Source of the DNA: JAUMBM01 sp964645715
GTDB taxonomy: Bacteria > Bacteroidota > Bacteroidia > Chitinophagales > Saprospiraceae
Direction: 5' to 3'
DNA: 64,000 bases
NCBI GenBank assembly: GCA_964645715.1
Contig: CAZYAO010000006.1
Span: forward strand, 1 to 64,000
Under the pieces are notes generated by a model, which saw nothing but the letters and a program-made list of their open reading frames with translations, was not told the DNA's origin and ran no database searches. Within the stretch, counting starts at the first letter, position 1, and the number at the start of each line of letters is the position of its first letter. Made by a program: the position numbers and the translations under genes. This document shows positions 19,247 to 27,255 of the stretch, piece by piece.

Positions 19247-20200
19247 TCAGCCTCCCTGAAGAGGATCAAGATTGACGCGTTGAGTCATTCGTTTGCCCAG
19301 TAGTTGGGTTGGCAGGCTATCCACAATTATTTTTTTGAGTGCTGCCTGCATTCTGGGGCGACTATTGGTGCGGTGGATGACCAGACTAATTTCTCTTGCT
19401 GGTGCGGGCTCTTTAAAAAAGCGTACAAACTGCATACGTTCCTCATTTAGATCCAACAGCGCCAACTCAGGCAGTATGGTCATACCGCCATTTTTTTCTA
19501 CAATTCTGCGCAGCGTCTCCAGGCTTCCCGTCTCATAGGTAAAATTACTCACCGCACTTTGTACTTTTTGTAACGCACATAGGTTGATTACCTGTGTGCG
19601 TATACAATGGCCTTCCTCCAGTAGCAAAAGTCGGTTAGGCTCGATATCTCCCGCCAGCAAATACTGTTTTTGCAGGATACTTGTTTCGTGAGGAGCATAC
19701 ACAAAAAACTCCTCCATAAACAGCGGGATTTCAACCAGTTTTTCGTCGTTGAGGGGTGTTGCCATGATGCCAATGTCAATGACATCTTTTTTTAACTGCT
19801 GCATAATGACAGCGGTGGGCTGTTCGCTGATGTGCAGCTGTACTTCCGGATGGGCTTCGGTGAAAGCGCGTATAAAAAGAGGAATCAGGTAAGGAGATAG
19901 AGTAGGAATGATGGCAATACGCAACTCTCCGTTGAGTTTGGCAAACTGATCCTGAGCAAGTTGGTGTAGCTTTCTGGATTCGTGGAGAATCTGGCGTGCC
20001 TGCGCTATGACGCGCTCACCGATTTCTGTAGGGGCAATAGGTTGTTTACTTCTGTCAAACAGCTTAATGCCGAGCTCTGCTTCCAGCTTCTGCACCATGA
20101 GGCTGAGTGACGGCTGAGTGACATGACAAAGTTCAGCAGCTACCGAGAAGCTGCGGCAGTTGTCCAAAGCCACAATGTACTCTAATTGCTGTAAAGTCAT
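19247..20200 (-). CDS. oxyR: Hydrogen peroxide-sensing LysR-type regulator OxyR
   Basis: The 317-residue protein has an N-terminal LysR helix-turn-helix (residues 1-60) and an effector domain. The redox cysteines fall at exactly Cys199 and Cys208 ('GHCIRTQVINLC'), the same spacing and numbering as in E. coli OxyR. It should activate peroxide-defence genes when the disulfide forms. No catalase or peroxiredoxin gene is adjacent. A TATATTTG promoter element lies upstream inside an inverted repeat, which suggests autoregulation. Confidence 0.95.
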   Translation of the reverse strand: MTLQQLEYIVALDNCRSFSVAAELCHVTQPSLSLMVQKLEAELGIKLFDRSKQPIAPTEIGERVIAQARQILHESRKLHQLAQDQFAKLNGELRIAIIPTLSPYLIPLFIRAFTEAHPEVQLHISEQPTAVIMQQLKKDVIDIGIMATPLNDEKLVEIPLFMEEFFVYAPHETSILQKQYLLAGDIEPNRLLLLEEGHCIRTQVINLCALQKVQSAVSNFTYETGSLETLRRIVEKNGGMTILPELALLDLNEERMQFVRFFKEPAPAREISLVIHRTNSRPRMQAALKKIIVDSLPTQLLGKRMTQRVNLDPLQGG

Positions 20201-20212
20201 TCATGTAAGGTT

Positions 20213-20259
20213 GAAAATCACTCATCTGCCTACAAATATAGGACTTTTGAGTGATTTTC
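20213..20259 (-). promoter_or_regulatory. oxyR promoter flanked by a 12-bp inverted repeat
   Basis: On the - strand TATATTTG (20240 to 20233) matches the Bacteroidota -7 element. Perfect 12-bp arms (20213-20224 and 20248-20259) flank it symmetrically. The arrangement looks like an operator. A terminator for the desaturase is a weaker reading, since no T-run follows. Confidence 0.55.
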
Positions 20260-20265
20260 GACCTA

Positions 20266-21357
20266 TTAGGCAGCAGTTCGGTTTGCAATAGTTGTCGTCG
20301 ATTCCAGCTGCCGACGCATGCGCTCACGCCGATAAAATTCCCGGAAAGTAATCATCCTTTGCTGCTCCTCTGACCAGAGTTTATTGAACATACACTTGAG
20401 ACTTTCCCAAAAGGTGATGCTGGTGATGTACTTCTGGAGAACGGGATTTTCTTCAGCACAGCGTACAAGATGATAGCTGGGGATTTTCGAATTGAGGTGA
20501 TGTATGTGATGGTAGCCAATATTGCCTGTCAGCCAGTGTACCACCTTAGGCAAGCGGTAAAAAGTACTGCCGCGAATGGCAGACAGCAAATAGTCCCAAT
20601 TCTTATGCCATTGCTTATAGGCAAGCTCATGTTGATGCTGTACGTAGAAAAACCAGATCGCAATGATGAAGAAAGCAATGACGATAGGAGCCTGTACCAA
20701 CAGGAAACGCTGCCAGCCAACCAACCAGCCAATGAACAGATAGACCGCAGCAATGAGCAGATTATTGACATACATGCGAAGCCTAGTTCCCTTCCATCCC
20801 TGCATATTGGTGAGCGGCCAACGCATGTTGATGACCAGATACACCAATGGACCAATGATGAAAGTAACCAGGGGCATTCGATAGACGCGATACCAGAGGC
20901 GTTGCCAACGGGAAGCCTGCCGGAATTCTTCTTCCGTCATTAATTTAATATCACCGATGTCCCGAACCTCAAGTTCGCCATTGTGGCCGTGATGAAAGCT
21001 GTGCTGTCGTGACCAGTAATCATATGGGATGGTGCTGAAGAAACTGCAGGTGAAACCTACAATTTTGTTCCAAAGCTGGGAAGGAAAAAAAGACTTATGT
21101 CCACAATCATGCTGAATGATGAATATTCTTACCAAAAAAAAGGCATTGAGAATCCCTAGTCCCAAGGTAATCCAATAGGACCACGAAAGACTAAAATACA
21201 TGAGCACCCACAATGCCAGAAAAGGAAGGAAAGTCGTCGCCATCTGGATGAGTGCTTTCGTCTTGTCTGCGCGGGCATACTCGTGTAGGAGAACTTGCCA
21301 GTTGCGGAGCGCCTTGACGATTTCTTCGTTGCTGTAAGACTGCATAAAAACGTTCAA
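20266..21357 (-). CDS. Membrane fatty acid desaturase
   Basis: This 363-residue integral membrane protein carries the three histidine boxes of the acyl-lipid desaturase family: HDCGH at 83-87, HSFHH at 119-123 and HHIHH at 283-287. An extra HQH lies at 241-243. Several hydrophobic spans separate them. It would introduce a double bond into membrane acyl chains using O2 and a di-iron centre. Regiospecificity cannot be told, though the layout is like DesA-type delta-12 enzymes. It lies 65 bp upstream of oxyR on the same strand. The downstream oxyR has its own promoter. Confidence 0.93.
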   Translation of the reverse strand: MNVFMQSYSNEEIVKALRNWQVLLHEYARADKTKALIQMATTFLPFLALWVLMYFSLSWSYWITLGLGILNAFFLVRIFIIQHDCGHKSFFPSQLWNKIVGFTCSFFSTIPYDYWSRQHSFHHGHNGELEVRDIGDIKLMTEEEFRQASRWQRLWYRVYRMPLVTFIIGPLVYLVINMRWPLTNMQGWKGTRLRMYVNNLLIAAVYLFIGWLVGWQRFLLVQAPIVIAFFIIAIWFFYVQHQHELAYKQWHKNWDYLLSAIRGSTFYRLPKVVHWLTGNIGYHHIHHLNSKIPSYHLVRCAEENPVLQKYITSITFWESLKCMFNKLWSEEQQRMITFREFYRRERMRRQLESTTTIANRTAA

Positions 21358-21459
21358 TTAAAATTTTCAATCACAAAAAAACATTACTTCCACAAACCAA
21401 GTGAGCAAAAATCAGCCAGTACTGTTGACCGCAGTTTTTACACTATTGACAGAAGGCGC

Positions 21460-22218
21460 TCACCATTTTTGTATGTTTATAATTATTCCCGGTATAGAAA
21501 ATTCGCTATTTAGCCGCTGCCTGTCTGCTTCGGCCTGAGCATAATCATTGTATATACCGGTCATGACCTTATACAGGTTGTCTTTTTTGATGACAAAAGC
21601 ACTGTTGAGACCTATGCTATAAAGGCGTGCCTGTAGTGTCAGGGCATTGTTGAGATTACCATAACTGCCAGTCTGAACCATGTAGCCAGACTCGGGTAGT
21701 ACAATTTCCGGAATTTCTGGCGCTTCTTCCTGCTGAGGCTTTACACTTGTGCTGTCTGTACCCGCATCAACCGGCAGCAACAGAGGAGCAGGGCCACTAC
21801 CGCCACAGGGCAATTTGCCAGCCCCGCTTACCACCAGCTCAACTTTTACAACAGCAATCCCATCGCGAATGAGGTCGATTTCACGGGCTGCCGCCCGTGA
21901 CAAATCAATTACCCGATCTCTGACATGCGGGCCGCAGTCATTGACTCTTACTTCCGTTGCCAATCCATTGTCTTCTCTGGTTACGCGCAGGATAGAACCC
22001 ACAGGATAGTGCTTACACGCACAAGTGAAGGAATCGCGGTCATAACGCTCACCAGTAGCGGTGGGTTTGCCGTGAAAAACATCATTATAGTAAGACGCTT
22101 TGCCTCGGAGTGTGTCCTGAGCTTCTACAAAAGTAGGCAGCAGTCCAAAAAAACACACATATACCAGATAAAGCGCACAATTATCAACAAATATCCTCAA
22201 GGAGCGAGTTTGGTTCAT
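21460..22218 (-). CDS. RlpA-like double-psi beta-barrel protein with SPOR domain
   Basis: A signal peptide (ending near 'FVEAQ') is followed by the RlpA double-psi beta-barrel with 'GKASYYNDVFHGKPTATGERYD' split features such as 'TATGE' and 'VRVNDCGPHVRDRVIDLSRAAA'. A C-terminal SPOR domain begins near 'SGYMVQTGSYGNLNNA'. RlpA proteins are septal lytic transglycosylases that act on naked glycan, and SPOR binds such septal peptidoglycan. The catalytic Asp in 'VNDCGP' is present. Start codons at 22233 and 22230 are also possible. ATG 22218 (MNQTRSLRIF) gives the most compact signal peptide. A TATATTTG element lies at 22288-22281. Confidence 0.9.
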   Translation of the reverse strand: MNQTRSLRIFVDNCALYLVYVCFFGLLPTFVEAQDTLRGKASYYNDVFHGKPTATGERYDRDSFTCACKHYPVGSILRVTREDNGLATEVRVNDCGPHVRDRVIDLSRAAAREIDLIRDGIAVVKVELVVSGAGKLPCGGSGPAPLLLPVDAGTDSTSVKPQQEEAPEIPEIVLPESGYMVQTGSYGNLNNALTLQARLYSIGLNSAFVIKKDNLYKVMTGIYNDYAQAEADRQRLNSEFSIPGIIINIQKW

Positions 22219-22280
22219 AGCACGAAACATCATTTTGAAGAGGAAAGTTGCATAGCGCTACCTGTGCAAGTTAAATCGTC

Positions 22281-22288
22281 CAAATATA
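22281..22288 (-). promoter_or_regulatory. Candidate -7 element of the rlpA-like gene
   Basis: TATATTTG on the - strand matches TAnnTTTG exactly, about 60 bases before the start. No clear -33 TTTG was found at the expected distance. Confidence 0.45.
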
Positions 22289-22335
22289 GTCAAAATAGCT
22301 GTAACATTGTTGCATCTTTACTCATATAGAATAAC

Positions 22336-22374
22336 AAAAGCGACGGAAATGATTATTCCCGTCGCTTTTATCTT
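22336..22374 (-). terminator. Terminator of the AGCS symporter gene
   Basis: An 11-bp perfect stem (22336-22346 with 22359-22369) reads into GTTTTs on the - strand. It lies 39 bp beyond the symporter stop. Confidence 0.8.
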
Positions 22375-22407
22375 GCTGATAAACAATCCTTACCAACAGG
22401 AAAGCTA

Positions 22408-23946
22408 TCAGGCATTTTTTGAAATCTCTCCGGATTTTACTTTCGCCAGGTACTTGTTCAATTCAGTTCGTACCTCGGGGAGTAAAAAATACAAACCCAG
22501 TACGTTGGGGAAACACATGGCAAAAATCATGGCATCACCGAAGCTGAAAACAGCACCGAGGCTCATGGCAGAGCCGATAATGATAAACCCGCAGAAGATG
22601 GCCTTATAGACGATCTCGTTTATTTTGCTTTCTCCGAACAGGTAAGTCCACGCCTTTAAGCCGTAGTAGGACCAGGAAATCATGGTTGAAAGTGCAAACA
22701 GGATTACGGCAAGTGAGAGAACTGGCGGAAACCAGGAAATCTCGGACATGAAAGCCACATTCGTCAGGGCGATACCGCCCATGGTTTGCCCGTTGTTAAA
22801 TGCATATTCAGCACCATAGCCACCATAGTTGGTGAGCACGATGACGAGAGCAGTCATGGTGCAAATGACAACCGTGTCAATAAATGGTTCCAACAGAGAA
22901 ACTATCCCCTCGCTTATGGGCTCATCTGTTTTCACTGCAGAGTGTGCAATGGAAGCCGACCCAATGCCAGCTTCGTTAGAAAAGGCAGCGCGCCGGAATC
23001 CTTGAATAACAACGCCTATAATTCCTCCGTACATAGCTTCGGCAGCAAAGGCACCCTTGAAAATCTGTCCAAAAGCCCATGGAATCTGGCCAACATTGGC
23101 AAATAGTACATACAGTCCTCCTGCCAGATATATACCTATCATGAAAGGGACTATTTTATCAGTCACACGAGCAATGGATTTTATCCCGCCAATAATCACT
23201 ATGGCGACCAGAACAGCCATGACAGCACCGAAAATCCAGCCTTTCCCATAGAAAAAGCTGGAGGTACCTCCGGTTACTTCTATGAACTGCTGTGTTGCCT
23301 GATTGACCTGTACCATATTACCGCCACCAAAAGAACCGCCTACGCAGGCAATGGCAAACATAACGGCTAGTACTTTACCCAGGCCGCCAAATCCCCTTTT
23401 AGCTAGTCCCTTATCAAGGTAATACATAGGGCCGCCGGAAACGGTGCCGTCCGGATTAATATTGCGGTACATGGTACCCAAAGAGCACTCTACGAACTTG
23501 GATGACATGCCAAGCAGTCCAGCAATTATCATCCAGAAGGTTGCTCCCGGTCCTCCGATAGACACCGCAATGGCCACACCTGCAATATTCCCCACACCCA
23601 CGGTACCTGAAAGGGCTGCCGTTAACGCCTGGAAGTGTGAAACCTCTCCCTGCTCATCGGGCTTATCGTATCTTCCACGCACTACATCAAGCGCATGCCT
23701 GAACTGTCTAATATTGACGAAACGCAGATAAACAGTGAATATGATAGCGCCTGCTATCAACCATATGAGTACGAATGGCACAGTCGTGCTGCCTAATGGT
23801 AATGATACAAATACAACACTTTCAATCATTTTGGTGATGGGAGCAAAGACCGCATTGATTTTTTCATCAATACTCGGCGTGTCGTTGGCTGCCAGAATCA
23901 TCGGCAAAAAAAGCATGCCAATGAGTGCATACAGTGATTTTTTCAT
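22408..23946 (-). CDS. Alanine/glycine:cation symporter family protein
   Basis: The 512-residue polytopic protein belongs to the AGCS family (sodium- or proton-coupled alanine/glycine uptake). The conserved N-terminal block 'FQALTAALSGTVGVGNIAGVA' and 'GGPGATFWMI' are present, as is 'AFSNEAGIGSASIAHSAVKTDEP'. About ten to eleven hydrophobic spans can be counted. The N-terminal 'MKKSLYALIGMLFLPMILAAND' looks like a cleavable signal or an extra first span. It is monocistronic between its own terminator and the divergent sigma factor. Confidence 0.93.
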   Translation of the reverse strand: MKKSLYALIGMLFLPMILAANDTPSIDEKINAVFAPITKMIESVVFVSLPLGSTTVPFVLIWLIAGAIIFTVYLRFVNIRQFRHALDVVRGRYDKPDEQGEVSHFQALTAALSGTVGVGNIAGVAIAVSIGGPGATFWMIIAGLLGMSSKFVECSLGTMYRNINPDGTVSGGPMYYLDKGLAKRGFGGLGKVLAVMFAIACVGGSFGGGNMVQVNQATQQFIEVTGGTSSFFYGKGWIFGAVMAVLVAIVIIGGIKSIARVTDKIVPFMIGIYLAGGLYVLFANVGQIPWAFGQIFKGAFAAEAMYGGIIGVVIQGFRRAAFSNEAGIGSASIAHSAVKTDEPISEGIVSLLEPFIDTVVICTMTALVIVLTNYGGYGAEYAFNNGQTMGGIALTNVAFMSEISWFPPVLSLAVILFALSTMISWSYYGLKAWTYLFGESKINEIVYKAIFCGFIIIGSAMSLGAVFSFGDAMIFAMCFPNVLGLYFLLPEVRTELNKYLAKVKSGEISKNA

Positions 23947-24107
23947 CTTGTCAAGTGATTGCTTTAAAAAAAAGACCCGTCAAGATATTTGATTTATTTG
24001 ATTCGACCAAAATAATATTCGGTATTTTTTATTCTGTCGGGAAAATAGCATTTATCCGCTTTCGCATGTTTCAATGATTGCAGGATTGTAATATATTTAC
24101 TTGCTAA

Positions 24108-24659
24108 TTGTTATGTGGATTGACAACGGACCAATTATTACTTCTCCAGCTTAAGTCTTCCGAGGTGTCCGCAATGGATTTCCTCTTCAAAACGCATTAT
24201 GAGGAGTTGTGCAGGACTGCCTTTCGCATCCTGGCAGACAGCGCCGCAGCGGAAGATATTGTGCAGGAAGTATTCCTGGAAATTTGGCGCAGTCGTGCAA
24301 GACTCCAGCTCACAGGTTCCTTTGGCGCTTACCTCCGAAGGGCAACCGTCAACAGGTCGCTCAACTATCTGCGCGACCGCAGGATGATCCCAGTGGATGC
24401 AGATGAGTCCGATGGTGATTTGTCTGCAGCCGCCGAAAATCCTGTTTTTGATATTGAGACGCTTGAACTGCAGGAAGCCATCGAGCGCGCCATCGATGCA
24501 TTACCTGTTCGCTGCCGACAAGTGTTTATACTGAATCGTTTTGAGGAACTATCTGCTAAAGAGATTGCGGAAACACTGGGAATAAGTATAAAAACGGTTG
24601 AAAACCAAATGACCAAAGCACTTAAAGTTCTCCGTTTTTTGCTCCGCGATCGTCTCTGA
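24108..24659 (+). CDS. ECF-type RNA polymerase sigma-70 factor
   Basis: Region 2 (about residues 28-95, with 'AEDIVQEVFLEIW') and region 4 (about 128-180, with 'LSAKEIAETLGISIKTVENQMTKAL') of an extracytoplasmic-function sigma factor are clear. The frame starts at TTG 24108 or TTG 24120, because 'DQLLLLQLKSSEVSAMDFLFKTHYEELC' fits the family N-terminus and ATG 24174 would cut into it. Most Bacteroidota ECF genes are followed by a FecR-like anti-sigma gene. None is present here, and the next gene is a carotenoid desaturase. Confidence 0.92.
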   Translation: MLCGLTTDQLLLLQLKSSEVSAMDFLFKTHYEELCRTAFRILADSAAAEDIVQEVFLEIWRSRARLQLTGSFGAYLRRATVNRSLNYLRDRRMIPVDADESDGDLSAAAENPVFDIETLELQEAIERAIDALPVRCRQVFILNRFEELSAKEIAETLGISIKTVENQMTKALKVLRFLLRDRL

Positions 24660-24792
24660 TGGACTACCCCCATCACATATTTCCTTGCTCATCCCCGGGC
24701 ACAAGACCACTACCTGTTTTTTTCATACCGCTCAGCGCTAAACACCTGCCCTGCTGCATTGTTATACTTGCTCATCAAAAGATTGTACTAAT

Positions 24793-26250
24793 TTGAAAGT
24801 AGGAATCATAGGTGCCGGCATCGCTGGTTTGGCCAGTGCTGTTCGTATGGCCGTTAAAGGTCATACTGTTGAGGTGTTTGAGAAGGAGGGAACGCCTGGA
24901 GGCAAGCTATCCTCTTTATCAGTAGGAGCGTACCGGTTTGATCTGGGACCCTCGCTGTTTACTATGCCACAGTACGTGGATGAACTGTTTGTATTGGCAG
25001 GGGAGGACCCTCGGATGCATTTTCAGTACCATCGACTGTCGGTGATTTGTAACTATTTCTGGGAAGATGGTACACTTCTGCATGCATACGCAGATAAGGA
25101 GGCGTTTGCTCGGGAGGCCGAGGACAAGCTGGGCGTAAGAGCTGACAAGGTATTGCAGCTGCTGCAGCAGGCCGAAGCGAAATACCAACTTACGGGCCGA
25201 ACTTTTTTGGAGAAAAGCCTCCACAAAGCGAGTACCTGGCTGGATCCCTCCGTTTTGTGGGCGCTGCTTCAGTTGCCTCGATTTGATCTTTTTACAACTA
25301 TGCATGATGTGCATAGTGAGGCATTGGGCAATCCAAAAATGGTTCAACTCTTCAATCGATTTGCTACCTACAACGGATCCAATCCTTACAAGGCTCCGGG
25401 TTTACTATCTATTATTCCACATTTTGAACACCACTATGGAGCCTATTTGCCCGAAGGAGGTATGGTGGCTATCACCGAGCGTATCCACGCGCTTGCAGAG
25501 CGTCTTGGCGTAAAATTCCATTTTAATCAGGCGGTGGAGGAAATTCTGGTGAGCAACGGCAAAGCCAGCGGTCTTCGGGTGCAGGGGCAGTCACTCGATT
25601 TTGATAGAGTGATCTGCAATATGGATGTGTTTTTTGCCTACCATAAACTTTTGCCGACGGCGAAAAAGCCTGAGCGGGTGTTGCGGCAGCAAAAATCAAC
25701 TTCAGCCCTGATTTTTTATTGGGGTATAAAAAAGACATTTTCGGAGCTAAACGTGCACAACATCTTTTTTAGCGAAAATTATCAGGCAGAGTTTGCCGCG
25801 TTGGAAGCCGGGGGTATGTACGAGGATCCTACGGTATACGTCAATCTTACATCCCGACATGTGGCAGGAGATGCGCCGGAGGGTTGTGAAAATTGGTTTG
25901 TAATGATTAATGCGCCCTATGACAGAGGGCAAAACTGGGATGAGCTGACACGCCTGACGAGGGAGAGAACGCTGGAAAAGCTGAGCCGACTTTTGGGTAC
26001 AGATATAGGTACCCTGATCGAGGCAGAGTACATACTTGCACCGCCTACCATTGAATCCCGAACGGGCTCGCACTTGGGTGCGCTTTACGGAACCAGTTCA
26101 AACAACCGGATGGCTGCTTTTCTGAGACATGCTAATTTTAGCAATGACATCCGGGAATTGTACTTTACTGGTGGGAGCGTTCATCCAGGAGGAGGAATTC
26201 CGCTTTGTTTGCTTTCTGCCCGCATTGTCGATGAATGCTGTAGTGGCTGA
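24793..26250 (+). CDS. CrtI/CrtD-family carotenoid desaturase
   Basis: This 485-residue flavoprotein has the dinucleotide-binding GAGIAG at residues 7-12 followed by 'VEVFEKEGTPGGKL'. The C-terminal signature 'YFTGGSVHPGGGIPLCLLSARIV' is the phytoene-desaturase-family FAD motif. Members desaturate phytoene or hydroxylated carotenoids. Which substrate applies here cannot be decided. The start is TTG 24793, directly at the Rossmann strand. No crtB or other crt gene is within the window. An ECF sigma factor gene lies 133 bp upstream on the same strand. Confidence 0.9.
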   Translation: MKVGIIGAGIAGLASAVRMAVKGHTVEVFEKEGTPGGKLSSLSVGAYRFDLGPSLFTMPQYVDELFVLAGEDPRMHFQYHRLSVICNYFWEDGTLLHAYADKEAFAREAEDKLGVRADKVLQLLQQAEAKYQLTGRTFLEKSLHKASTWLDPSVLWALLQLPRFDLFTTMHDVHSEALGNPKMVQLFNRFATYNGSNPYKAPGLLSIIPHFEHHYGAYLPEGGMVAITERIHALAERLGVKFHFNQAVEEILVSNGKASGLRVQGQSLDFDRVICNMDVFFAYHKLLPTAKKPERVLRQQKSTSALIFYWGIKKTFSELNVHNIFFSENYQAEFAALEAGGMYEDPTVYVNLTSRHVAGDAPEGCENWFVMINAPYDRGQNWDELTRLTRERTLEKLSRLLGTDIGTLIEAEYILAPPTIESRTGSHLGALYGTSSNNRMAAFLRHANFSNDIRELYFTGGSVHPGGGIPLCLLSARIVDECCSG

Positions 26251-26319
26251 GCAGTAAGTGATATTGGCGTAGTGCAATCCTCCTGCCGGCGCACTTTTTT
26301 ACTACCGGGCGTTGTCAGT

Positions 26320-26955
26320 CTATAGTAAATCAAACAAATGTCCCATCTCAGTCTGCTTAGTTCTGAGGTAGTCCGCATTTTCTTCCTGTGGCTGAACGAC
26401 AATGGGTATGCGCTGGCGGATACTTATACCCGACTTGTCAAAGGCGTCGATTTTGTCAGGATTATTGGTAATCAGCTCAATTTCCTGAATACCCTGATCT
26501 TGCAGCATTGCGACGGCAGCACTGTAATGGCGGGCATCTACTTCCAACCCTAGGTGCAGATTGGCATGGATAGTATCGTATCCTTTTTCCTGCAGTTGGT
26601 ATGCCTTTAGTTTGTTGATAATACCGATACCCCTGCCTTCCTGTCGAAGATACAGCAGGACACCCTTGTTAGCCGCAATCATATGCAGCGCCCGATGAAG
26701 CTGCTCGCCACAATCACACTTTTTTGAGCCAAACAAATCGCCTGTGATACATTCTGAATGAATGCGTACAACCACAGGTTGTAAGGGATTACAGTCTTCG
26801 TGCATCAATGCCAAGTGAGGCATCCAATCGTCTGCGTGGTCCGCATAAGCAAACATACGAAAGTTGCCCCAGGGCGTAGGAATCATGGCATCGGCCTGCC
26901 TTAGCAGCGAATGAGGGCTTGATTTCGTTGTTGAATAATCGGCGGTTACTGACAT
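26320..26955 (-). CDS. ribA: GTP cyclohydrolase II
   Basis: RibA opens GTP to start riboflavin synthesis. The 211-residue stand-alone form carries the zinc cysteines Cys69, Cys80 and Cys82 ('SECITGDLFGSKKCDCGEQ') and the catalytic 'RQEGRGIG' (104-111). The C-terminal 'LITNNPDKIDAF' is typical. It is not fused to RibB. No FMN riboswitch motif is visible in the upstream 300 bp, which is shared with the divergent susC-like gene. Confidence 0.95.
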   Translation of the reverse strand: MSVTADYSTTKSSPHSLLRQADAMIPTPWGNFRMFAYADHADDWMPHLALMHEDCNPLQPVVVRIHSECITGDLFGSKKCDCGEQLHRALHMIAANKGVLLYLRQEGRGIGIINKLKAYQLQEKGYDTIHANLHLGLEVDARHYSAAVAMLQDQGIQEIELITNNPDKIDAFDKSGISIRQRIPIVVQPQEENADYLRTKQTEMGHLFDLL

Positions 26956-27255
26956 ATATTACCGTTCTGTAAAAATCGTTCCACATATCCTGAATACAAC
27001 AATATGGATGGCGTAAAGTTAAAACTCTTTGCCATATCAGGGGACAAACCGGGAGATTCTGCCATGTAAATACGGGTATTACGACGGGTGTGAAGAGCAC
27101 ATTTTTATACCCGTCTAAACTCTGCAGGGCAATTGTTGTTATCTTAACTGTTGCTTTAGCAACTAAAAGACGTTAACTTTGGCTTACGGGCTAGGATAAA
27201 ATTTTGCTTTTTTAAACGGATTAAACAATTATTTCATAAACCAAATTCATTCAGA
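26956..27255. other. 300-bp divergent intergenic region (ribA / susC-like)
   Basis: No credible gene lies here. It holds the susC-like promoter at 27151-27181. A near-match TAACTTTA on the - strand lies about 60 bases before ribA. A small GTTGC/GCAAC hairpin sits at the -33 site of the susC-like promoter (27150-27163). Confidence 0.5.
27151..27181 (+). promoter_or_regulatory. Promoter of the susC-like gene
   Basis: A TTG at 27151-27153 lies 20 bases before TAACTTTG (27174-27181), an exact TAnnTTTG. Transcription would begin near 27187, leaving a leader of about 70 nt. Confidence 0.65.

Noticed and set aside
26956..27255. FMN riboswitch before ribA
   Set aside because: I looked for the RFN core blocks on the - strand and did not find them.
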